Shown: in pieces, positions 13,716-24,343 of the stretch | Layout: each line of letters begins with the position of its first letter | Position numbering within the stretch: the first letter of the stretch is position 1 | NCBI RefSeq assembly: GCF_905475395.1 | Contig: NC_058341.1 | Span: forward strand, 31,821,501-31,885,500 | Source of the DNA: Chrysoperla carnea | Lineage: Eukaryota > Arthropoda > Insecta > Neuroptera > Chrysopidae | Length of the DNA stretch: 64,000 nt | Direction: 5' to 3' | Translations under genes and position numbers: made by a program | Notes under the pieces: generated by a model | The model's database searches: none | Told to the model about the DNA's origin: nothing | What the model saw: the letters and a program-made list of their open reading frames with translations, nothing else

Positions 13716-15020
13716 CCCGAAAAATTTGTCGAGGGTTTTTTAAATTTTGTAAATTTCACTTGATATTTAAAACTAGAATATGGTATAGCAAGTGACTTAC
13801 AATAACCAATAATTTAGGTTGAGTTTAAGTTATAAAAAAAATATATAATGGTTACCTTGTAAATAAATATTTAGAAAATATCAAGAGGTTTACTTTTCTC
13901 ACATAAGCTTATTTTTAGTTTATTCAAAAACAAAGCCACATCGACAACCAGAATTCAGCTCTTTTTCTTTCATTCCGGTAAAATGCCCTCATTTCAACCT
14001 GAACCGAACTATCAAAATCCAAGAAACACAGAATGATCCAAGGTACATTGGACTTCAAGTACTACCTACATTTTACCCTACAAAATAAAAAAGCTGTTAT
14101 CCACCCATGTGATTCACATTATATTATCAATGAAACATGTGTCTGCTTGTGTTCATTTAGATTTTCTAATATAGATATAGTTACGCGACTAGAATTCTAT
14201 TATAGTGCTATAATATATAGCAATTATTACCATTTCAATGAATTATGTTACTAATTTTTACACTCGCAATTTAATAATTATTATATAAAGCTCAACTTGC
14301 AAAAAACCAGTTCTATTCAAAGAATAATGGACGTGGTTACCTTCTTATACTTCGTGCTACGTATTTTAGCGAAAAGGTAAGTAAGTTATCAATATATGAA
14401 GAAGCTAAATGTGTGGACCATGGTCACCAAAAAGGTTTTCAAACAAAATGTGGTTTTAAAACTCTGAGACTAACAAATTTATAAATATTATCGACTGATT
14501 GAAGAAGTCGTAATAAATGCTGGTTTTTTGGTCAATAAGTGCTTTTAAAAATGTTTGACCATTAACATGAAAAACTTTTATCAATATTTCTCAAATTTTA
14601 AGCTTTTAATCATACCAAAATTAGGAACTGTGCATACAAATGAAAAACTTTTTTTGGTAAAAACTCTTAACTTTGATAGTTAATTTATCCTAAACCGTGC
14701 AGAGAATCGACATGAATTTTTCACAATAGACGTATTAAAAGAATGATTAGTTGATAAATAAAAATTTCAAATCTTTGGTATCATTTTCAATTTACGATAT
14801 CAAAATACCTTAAGAGTTGAAATGAAAATGATAACAAAAATTTAAAATTTTGAAATTCAAACGGATCTATTTATCCTATTTTCCAAATACAACCATTTAA
14901 GAGGTACAGTGTATTGTTGTAAACTTACACCTAATAGACCTAATCAAAAATTGAAGCGTATTAACTAATTTTTGCCATTTATTATTGATTATCGACTATT
15001 TTCATCAATATAGGTTCTAG
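13716..15020. other. Non-coding, no gene recognised
   Basis: No exon or RNA gene could be supported. The 73-codon frame at 14033-14254 has no recognisable features. Confidence 0.5.
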
Positions 15021-15255
15021 CCATAGAGATAACACCATAGAGCTACAAAGTCGCCACCAAACGGTTGATCGCTTTAAAGATACACAGATAAAGTAGGCAA
15101 ATATAGCTGAAGAGAGCCAGATAAAGTAGATGCGTGTTGCTGTCTTTGTCTCTCTTATACGACTATAATTTCTGTCTTCCTATCTCTTTCTACTTTTCCC
15201 TCTCTCTCTTATTTCTTTAATATGTCTATACAGCTCTATGGTATTGTCTCTATGG
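15021..15255. mobile_element. Short inverted-repeat element (MITE-like)
   Basis: The terminal arms at 15021-15044 (CCATAGAGATAACACCATAG...) and 15232-15255 match as reverse complements at 22 of 24 positions. The 190-bp interior is rich in CTCT/TCTC and has no coding capacity. I could not identify a target-site duplication, so the exact ends are approximate. Confidence 0.65.
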
Positions 15256-15800
15256 TTGTAGCTGAATAAAAATCCGCAATCGTTTCTTTGTGTAGTCAGT
15301 TTGTGATATAAAAGCTGGTGATATAGAGAAACAGTTGACGATTTTGACACATCCCTCCCAGCTTCCTCAATACTTGATAGAAGTAAACCTAATAAAATAG
15401 TATTAAAATTAATCTGTCCTATATTGATACAAATTATATTTTCTATGGCATGAACTATACAGATTACAACGTATGAATAATGCAATGAATACAATACAGA
15501 CAAAACAAAATGAATGACTACTATGTTAGTATATAAAATATTTAAATCACATGCAAATTAAATAATATCTACATATAATTTTCTTTTGTCTATAATTTTA
15601 TACATAGAATCTATCATATACAGGTATATAAACATAAACCCTACTATGTAACGCGTTGTAAATATCTTTTCTAATTTTAGAAATTGTAAATAAAGTATTA
15701 TATTCCCTACAACATATACAAAGTCCCACGAAATCCCGTAATTCGTTCTCTTATTTTAGATCCTCTAATCTACATTGTTTTCACTATAATGTTGTACTAT

Positions 15801-15852
15801 AATGGTTTTAAGCTTTCGTCGTTATTAATGGTTTTAAGCTTTCGTCGTTATT
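15801..15852. repeat. Exact 26-bp tandem duplication
   Basis: The unit AATGGTTTTAAGCTTTCGTC followed by GTTATT occurs twice in a row, at 15801-15826 and 15827-15852, without a mismatch. Confidence 0.9.
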
Positions 15853-18144
15853 ATAAAATCCTGGTGTGTGTGGGTTGGGTGTGCATTAGGTGTGTCTGTG
15901 GGGAACGTGCAAGGGAATACACGGATACTTTATTACTTAAAAAACTAAAACGCAAATATCCATATGCACTTCACACATAATATTACAAAGTTATGAAATT
16001 CGATGTGTTGTCTAGGTGCCGCATCTTTACACCCATACGCATTTTAAACAAATTTGACTTTTAACGTGTGCGAAAAAACAGTTAATAGTGGGATTTTTTG
16101 CGACATTAGATACGTTGCCGAATAAACTAAATATTAAACTTTGAGAAATTAAAATGATAAGAAGTTAAATTTGGCTAAACTTTTCCTCTGAAACTTTGCT
16201 TTTCATAAAACTCAAATTGACTGGCCACTCTATGCTGAGAATAATGGTCCAACCGAGTTTACAAAAATGATCCGATTTTGATGGAAAACGTCATAGTCTC
16301 ATTTCCTCAAACTATTGATGAATACTAACTATAAAAGAAGAACTTAAAAATTTCAGTAGTTAACCTAGACAGCGTACTTTGTGAACTACATTTTACTTAA
16401 CATAAAATATATTGTGACTGAAGTTAATTTACATCAACTTAATTGAAAAAAATGAATGCAGTCGATAAAATAAGCAAAGACCTATTCTTGAAGAAAAAGT
16501 AGGTAGATATACTTTGCATATACTCATAGATCGATCATCTAACTCTTTCATATATTCATATAACGTTCTTTTATTATTTATTTATGAAAGAATTTTATTA
16601 GACATGATAAATATTACTTGTATACATATAAAGAGTTACACGTAGATGTCAAAGATTTTCCGTGTATTTTTTAATATCGTTGAAACATAATTAATGTATA
16701 CCTACTGTACCTACTTTATATTCATTTTTTGTGAGCGGTTAAGATGTCATAACATGGAAACCTGAGAATGATGGGTTTTATATTTTTTAGAAGACGTTGG
16801 GGACAACTAGATTCCATAAAGCTCTTGTAGGACAGTGCGAATGGTTTGCTGAAAATTTAACTTAATCCATTGGGTAATATTATTTATCCGCATGCTATTC
16901 TTTTTTGCCATTTGGGTCTATTTTTTCCAATTTACCGATTAATATGAGTTGCTGCATTTTGTAATTATTGGATCATATTATATGTCCAACTGTAATTGTT
17001 AATGATTTTTGAAGTGAAAATTTTTTTGGGACTTTATGGGTGAACAAATTAAATAAAAGATGGAAACGTATCATATATTACATTACAAATGTATTTATTT
17101 GCGCTTCCACCATAATAATCTAAAATTGGGAATAGCTATTTGAATAGTATTGAGGTATTATTTATAATTATTCAGGTATTGTGAATAGGTATTTATTAGA
17201 GCTATATGCAAATGCAGCGAGCTCTACTTGTGGAAGGCTACAACCAAAGGCCAGTTATTCCAAAGTTTTACGTTTTCACTTCCGTCAACAGTTATTTTTT
17301 TTGGATTATTAGTTTTAAGATTATATTATTAGACACACAGTTCGACCACTTAAGTTCTTGCGTACGTCGATAGCACCACATTTCAAAGGCGTTAAGTCTG
17401 ATTATGGAATTTTGAATGATTTTAAAAACCGCACTCGCAACTGTTTATTAAGTTTCTTATTGCACAATAAACTTTTTAGTTTGTACATGGTAAGAAATGT
17501 ATGGTGTGTATTACAATGCTGGTATGGTATATGGCGTTATTTACAATGCACTATGTCATTATTTAGAATACTATGGCGTATTTTACAAAAATAAAAACGT
17601 TTCTCAAACGTTTTCGAAATCGCACACTTTATTGCCCCACCCTGTACTTTATAATACCTAAATGTATATTAATAAAGATAAAAATCAAATTTAACTTCTT
17701 CGTTATAGTTGTTACATTATGGTACTTGTTTAAACTTGTAGTTGTAATAGTCGATAAAATCGAATATGTACCTATGTTATATCGTATCGATAACACAAAA
17801 GTTATTTAGATTTTCATGCAATTTAAGAACCACTTTATAACAATTGTAAACTTTGTTGAAAGTTACACATACATGTTCGGTGTTTTAAAGTTTGATTCGA
17901 ACTTGAATCATTTATGTATGTTCATATATTTTATAGAGAAAAGTACACTCATACGATTGTGTATATGTAAAAAATCCAGTATGAACGCGCCACACAACTT
18001 CTGCATACGAGAAAGAGAAAAATCAGACCGAAATTTGATATTGAATACTTTTAGAAAGTACAATTTTGGCACCAAATTTGAAGAGATTTTTTAGGCAATT
18101 TATTGGATAAATTATGAAACGAAGGACCCCGCAATATTAGATAG
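15853..18144. other. Non-coding, no gene recognised
   Basis: AT-rich. Small frames at 17358-17594, 17573-17809 and 17816-18094 overlap or abut and show no family features. A GCCCCACCCTGTAC-like end near 17636 could mark an old element, but no partner arm was found. Confidence 0.45.
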
Positions 18145-18400
18145 GAAAATGGCTTTCTGTGAAACTTTATCTAACCCATCCTAAAATGTTCTTTAAATCG
18201 TTCTGATCAAATGCTCTCAGGACTCCAAAAACTTTTAACGATGAGTTTTCGAGCTACGAGCGATCAAAGTTTAGAAAAATTTCTTTCTGAGAAACTTTTT
18301 CCTACCATCCCCAAAATGTTCTTCGGATTGTTCTGATCAAAATCTGTGTGTAGCTTTGATCGCCCGTAGCTCGAAAACTACTCGTTAAAAATTTTTGTGT
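18145..18400. repeat. Dispersed repeat family C, hairpin form
   Basis: Two similar blocks lie side by side, each with a CTTTCTG-GAAACTTT part and a TTGTTCTGATCAAAAT-like part. The text at 18222-18273 (TTTTCGAGCTACGAGCGATC) recurs in reverse at 18352-18392 (GATCGCCCGTAGCTCGAAAA), so the region folds on itself. A relative lies at 45240-45440. Confidence 0.75.
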
Positions 18401-21235
18401 AAGTATTTGTGTAAGTAAAAAAAAAGACAAACTCTTAAAAATGTAGAAAGTTACTTTTAAGAACTATAGTATTTAGCTAACATCAATACATTTCGACCAT
18501 CAAAATGGCAAAGTCATCAAATTAGAAGAAACATTTTCTATTGTGATTTTTATTTACAATTGGTTGATTTACATAGCGGACCTTGTAGCTATAGCATTCG
18601 GACAATAAACAGTGATATAAAAGTACATAAAATTCCAAATAGAAACTTCCTTAACTATTTTTGGATCCAAAAAATAGAAACCAAGAACAAAAATGGTAGT
18701 TTTTTACATTTTTGGATGACAAAAATTCATAAAATAAAGGTTGTCTTATTGAATCACATAGAAATGCCACAAAACCTCCCTAATACGTATACGTACACAG
18801 AAGTAAAAAAGGAGTCCATTTACTGCATTAGTTCTTGACTATTGTCCTGATTTAATGTTAAATGTTTTCTTTATCACTATTGAATTGAATCATAATGCCT
18901 GTCTTGATATGAATTTCCCTTTTATTATTTTGAAAACCTTGAAAACCTTTCCTAAAATAGAATGAAATAGACCTCTTTGAAGTTCGCATCGTATTGTAAC
19001 ACAAAGTAAACTGTTCAGAAATTTTCACTAAATAAATTATCCGTCAATAATTTATCCCTATATGTAAGTGCTAGCTTCAAGACTGGCATGACAAAAATCA
19101 TAAATGTAAAGGAAAAAAGCACCATTCTGTAAAAGGGCTTCTGTACCTTACGCGTAAAACGAAACAATTTTGCGCAGTCAAATTGATACAGAATGATACC
19201 AACTTCACAATTTAGTATACTTAATAGCATACTATGAGAAAGAAATCATCATAAGCTAACGATACTACTTAGGCTTTAAATTTTTTGAAACCCTACATAG
19301 TCGCAGTATCGCAAACTTTACGTAATGCAGTAATTCTGGAGTACCTTCGTCAAAAAATTAAATTTTTTATTTTATAGCTGTAAAAGTAAATATCTCTATA
19401 AATATGAAAATAAGGGCTAAAAATTGATATTTTGGATAAATGCTAAGAAGATAAAATTTTAGTAAGTTTATTTTCAACAACCTTCTTCTTTATTATAAAA
19501 ATCGAGATATTCTCAAAATTACTAAACAATAATTAACGAAGCTATTATCTCGTTACTGGTTGCAGTAAAAACATGCAAAGAAACTTTCCCCTTTGAATTT
19601 CATCTCCTATGTGGCTCGGCAATTGTAAAATGCTTATTTAAGGACACTCCATAGATAAAATACGGGAAAGTTTTATTTTCAAAACTTTGCCCTACTTCCC
19701 CTATAAACTTCATTAAAAGTAGCTTTCATATTAGCAGGGAGGTTTTTCGTTTGATTTGAATAATAATGTTAGACGGCCCTGTCTATAGGTATATTGTGAT
19801 GCATTTTTATTTATTCTATAATATTAAGTAAGATTTATATCGTATTTATCTTATTTATAAAACACAATATTTATATCTTCGGTAAATGGTTTTATATATA
19901 TGGTTTTAAGTCGAGAATTGTTAGATCTTTTTTTATGAGGCTTTATATTTGTTTTATTATTTTCTTTCTAGTGTTTTCACATGCTTACCAACACGTTTTT
20001 ATTAGCTTCCCTTATAGATAAGTATAAGGCTAGTGTAGATTTTTTGACTTGTTTATAAGGGGATATTGAGAGAACTATCATTTTTAAATACACCGCCAGC
20101 TGAAAATTGATTAATATATGCTTTTTTTCTTATTTTAATAAAAAGATTTCGACTCTACTTTGGTTCGATACTTAACATAGCGGTGTCTATAGTTTGAATG
20201 AACTGGAAGTTTGAGTTGAATGGTGGAGGTAACGGGAAGACATATTTCGTGAAAGTAGTGACAATAATTTTTTTGCCTAACATATAAAATTTATAGTTTT
20301 AACACACTAAGATACAAGGGCTTAAGTAATAAAAAGATGAGAACAATATACAGAGCGAACCATTTCAATCAAGTCAGGCATTTCTTTTATAAAAAAAAAA
20401 TTTATCGTTTTACAAAAGTTTCGTCATTTAGAGGGAGGGGCAAACCCATTCTTTCTATCAGATTTTTTAAATGGACGGTTTCATGGAAAAATGGAATTCA
20501 ACATTTCTTTTGCAAATTTACCTACATTTAACCGGGAATGAAGCTTCCCTTTCCAAATTCATTTCCTAGGAAAAACTGCCGAGCTCGATTAAAATGGATC
20601 ACACTGTATGTTATATGTAGATCAAAATGAATAGATAAATATGGTCAAAGTAAAATGAGTTGCCAGTATTATTCTTTAATTATTTTACAATAATTAAATT
20701 TAGGTACAAGTATATAATAAATATCAAAGTAAAATGAAGGTATTATTATTACATCCTAAATAAGGGTACGTTGAACTGTTGAAGGTATTATGTTTGAGTA
20801 AATGAGTAGGTATATATTACAAATAAAAATTTTCAATAATATTATTATTATTTTTCTCGAAGATATTTTCGAACAAGTTAAAATAAACTTTGTTTTCAAT
20901 TCAAACTTTAACGCTTTAGGAATTTTTTCATGGTCCCTGATTATAAGCAGAATAAAATTCAGCTGTTCAAAAGTCATTTCAAATCGTAAAATCATAATTA
21001 TTTAAGTTGACAAGATCGACTAATCTCTAACAGAAAACAGAACAAATTATTAACAGAAAAAGTAAAGAAATAACATCTTTCTCCATTTTAGGCCAATTAC
21101 ATGAAAATACGCGAAATTTATTAAAAACATTTTAATTTTTTCCATTTTTACAATCAACTTGCAACTAGAGGACTATATTTTTCTAAAATGAGAAAAGTTT
21201 TTCACAAAATCATCCCTAAAGGGCGTAAATCATGT
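18401..21235. other. Non-coding, no gene recognised
   Basis: No exon could be supported. Small open frames on both strands, including the mutually antisense pair at 20756-20995 and 20802-21005, are of chance length in AT-rich sequence. Confidence 0.5.
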
Positions 21236-22415
21236 GTTTATAATCTTGAAAATTAGTAGCGCAGGAGCTGCATTAGCTAAGCGAATTCCCTCAGAGATTG
21301 AAAAAAATAACACAATTTTCTTAAAATCGAATATTACATTTGTAATTTTTCAAGAATTTTTATTTCGAAAACTTAGTGTCTAGAGAAAAATCACAAGAGT
21401 AACTTTTAGCTTACATCAAAGTATACAAAAATATTTTTTCTTTTGGAAAAATTCAAAATGTTGTACTTTCAATACGAAAATCCTTCTTGATACCAAAGAG
21501 TTTACAGACACATATGTGTGTGTGTTTGAAAGACTCTCAAAATGAGAAACCATTTTTTTGAAAATTAAGACTTTTAATGACGTATAAAAAGGGTTTTTGG
21601 GTCGCTGATCTTAAATTTTCAGTCAAAATGTTTAATTTGTTACCTCCTCCAATATTTTGGGTTACTTGACCTTTTAAAAATCTTTTCAAAGGTTCCGCTT
21701 TAAACCATACAGACATTTTTTAGGATAATTTCGTGAAGCCAATGAAAAAACCGCGAGTCGATATACCCAACAAATTTTTTCGCAGGAAAAAGGTTCGCTT
21801 ATTATATTAAGCTATTGGTTTAGGAATATCTTTACAAGGAAGTCATAAACCAACCACTCGATCAATCAGATAAAAATTAAAATGGATTGGTTGGTGATAA
21901 ATCACCGTTATTGTAATCATTATATTATATGTATATATTTGAATTACATAGACATATATTCAGTTTGTAATTAGTTCTTTATATGATCATGTTATAAATT
22001 ATGACTAATTATTTAGTGTATTATAATAACTATACAGATAGATACACTATATATTATTAAATAGATTGATTATTGTGTTGTGTTATGTCATACATGTTGT
22101 ATTGGTTGTTATGTGATGTACCAAAGTACGTAAACGTATAAATTGAAAATTATAATCAATTACTTGGTAACAATTCAATTAAATAGATAGTAGACATATT
22201 GGTGGTATATAATAATAATTGTATACTGTATACCTACTCTTTAATAGTATCTATTTATATTAGTTGTCAACATATTGGGAAATTGTTATTTCCAGGAAAT
22301 TTACGCAAATTGAACACGTTGCAATATACAGAGAGATTTTTTTTAAAAGTTTCCTATAGCTAATTTTTTCAACAAGTAAAAATTACAAAATTTAAAACAA
22401 ACTCTGACAAATTAT

Positions 22416-22590
22416 TTGAGTATGGAACCCTAGACTCGCACGGGAAACATGTCTATGAACACTCTCCATCAAATTACCTTTCAAAAAAAATCAAAATCGG
22501 TTCATCCGTTTAGACAGACAGAAGCACACACACACATACCGATCAAACTTATGTTACCCCTATTTTTTGTTCTAGGGTTAAAAATGTATT
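22416..22590 (+). repeat. Dispersed repeat family B, copy 2
   Basis: Contains ATCAAAATCGGTTCATCCGT followed by AGACAGACAGAAGCACACACA, the reverse-complement layout of the copy at 13424. It abuts family A copy 4. Confidence 0.65.
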
Positions 22591-22597
22591 TTAGATA

Positions 22598-23130
22598 AAA
22601 CAAGTGAAAATAAACAATTGACTGAGTTAATTGTTGAAATACCATGCATAGTCAGTGTTGATTTCTTTGTCACATTACACATACAAACATGTGACACATA
22701 CATAACTGATAATCAAGTATAGTACATATTATAAAATTTCCGCCTAATTGGCGCCCTCACGGGTAAACAGTGATGTTTACGAAAAAATACTTCAAACAAA
22801 AGTTGTTTAATTTTTGTTAAGGAACAAGTTTACAAGATGGGTTCTACGGACCCAAGGCCCAATTGATCTATGATGCTCATTTACGAACTTGACCTCACTT
22901 TTTACGTCCTGAGTACGCTGTAAAAATTTCAGCTCGATATCTTTTTTCGTTTTTGAGTTATCGTGTCCACAGACGGACGGACGGACGGAAAACCGGAAAT
23001 GGACTAATTAGGTGATTTTATGAACACCTATGACAAAATTTTTTTCCTAGCATCATTATTTTTAAGCGTTACAAACTTGGGACTAAACTTAATATACTAT
23101 GTATATTTAATATATATATGGTATAAAAGG
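22598..23130 (+). repeat. Dispersed repeat family A, copy 4
   Basis: A near-full copy from AACAAGTGAAAATAAACAAT to GGTATAAAAGG. It carries the ACGGGTAAACAGTGATGTTT block, the GGTTCTACGGACCCAAGG block and a (GACG)n-like run, CAGACGGACGGACGGACGG. Confidence 0.85.
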
Positions 23131-23229
23131 TAAAATGCACGTATTAGCGAATTGCCGAAGGACATGGAGCTATTGCTTTTGTACTGATGGTGGAATTTTG
23201 GAAAAATTTCTTAAAATGTCCATCGATCC

Positions 23230-23574
23230 TATACAGGCCGTTTTTGTACCATCTAGGCATATACATGTCTGTAGTATGACTGAATACATCCGTTTAGTAA
23301 TGCATCTAAGCGAGATGTATTATATACATATATTGTAAGGCTACAGATACGATACACAAGACTTTTGTTGTATGCATGCAGAGAGTGGGAGTTTTGTTGC
23401 ATACAAATATTATTATTTATCTAAAAAACTTCCACTCTCCAAGCGTCTCCCAACTAATGTTAAATACATGTATATAATACATCTCGCTTAAATGCATTAC
23501 TAAGCGGATGTATTCAGTCATACTACAGACATGTATATGCCTAGATGGTACAAAAACGGCCTGTATATATGTAT
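23230..23574. repeat. Near-perfect inverted repeat, arms about 100 bp
   Basis: The left arm at about 23230-23328 (from TATACAGGCCGTTTTTGTAC) is repeated in reverse at about 23470-23574, around a loop of roughly 140 bp. Because of this, the same short peptide (PSRHIHVCSMTEYIRLVMHL) can be read on opposite strands. That is a by-product of the palindrome, not evidence of a gene. Confidence 0.85.
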
Positions 23575-24013
23575 ATACGTATATATATATATACATAAGT
23601 GTATCTATACGTTTATGTGTCTGTAAACTCTCTAGCGGTCGCAATTTAAGTTCGATTTGAATAAAATTTGGTATCAAGAAGGTTGTTTTTTCTCTAGGTG
23701 CTTAGTTTTCAAAATAAAAATTCTCGACAAATTAAAAACGCAATATTCGATTTTTAGAAAAATGTGTTATTTTTTCAATCTCTGAGGGAATTCACAAAAC
23801 TAACGCAGCTCATGCGAGATTTTCAAGCTCGATGAAAACCTCACTCTACTCCATAACTGGTAATCGGCACGATAGATGAAAACTTGAAAATAGAAAGCTG
23901 TTATTGATTTGTTTCAAGCCTATACTTAATTTCAAATCAGTAACATTTTCTATTTAATGTATAATCAATTTCCAAAGAAATTTTAAAGAATGTTATTGTT
24001 TCTTTTCTTTTAG

Positions 24014-24343
24014 ATTAAAAACTGGATGGTCTGTGAAAACAGGATCCCTAGGACAACCGCATCCCCCTGTAAATGAACCATTATCGAATACAGAAACAGA
24101 AGCAATTTTAGCTGTTGTGAAACGGGCTGAACAAGAAGAACGTAAAGAGGCAGAGCGAGTTGGGAAATTAGTGGACCGTTTAGAAAATATGCGTCGAATG
24201 GCCTTAGGTAAAAGTCCAACGGAATGTTTACTTTGTGGGGAAACTTTTGGTATGTTATCTGGTGGACCACGAATGATTTGCGTTGATTGTAAAAAAATGG
24301 TATGTAATAAATGTGGAGTGGAAACTTCATCAAAAGGTCATAG
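24014..24343 (+). CDS. Rph: Rph exon: Rab-binding helix and first six zinc-finger cysteines
   Basis: Acceptor TTTTCTTTTAG ends at 24013 and donor GTAAGT starts at 24344. The exon opens with one base completing a split codon, then [10 protein letters not shown]. The first six zinc-ligand cysteines (CLLC, CVDC, CNKC) are here, and the last Arg codon is split with the next exon. An earlier coding exon must exist. Confidence 0.92.

Larger units (their letters stand above)
21236..23845. mobile_element. Composite structure bounded by long inverted arms (foldback-like)
   Basis: The left arm, about 21236-21525, and the right arm, about 23617-23845, are reverse-complement relatives. Shared pieces include GAATTCCCTCAGAGATTGAA, CGAATATT, CCTTCTTGATACCAAA and GAGTTTACAGACACAT. 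Between the arms lie ordinary AT-rich DNA, a family B piece (22416-22590), a family A copy (22598-23130) and an inner palindrome (23230-23574). No transposase frame was seen. The structure could be an old foldback element that collected insertions, or two opposed copies of one element. Confidence 0.55.

Noticed and set aside
23135..23677. Two frames on opposite strands giving the same peptide
   Set aside because: Produced by the palindrome at 23230-23574 and not by a duplicated gene.
24010..24333. 107-codon minus-strand frame opposite the first visible Rph exon
   Set aside because: It is antisense to an exon with a clear zinc finger and splice sites; its translation has no family features.
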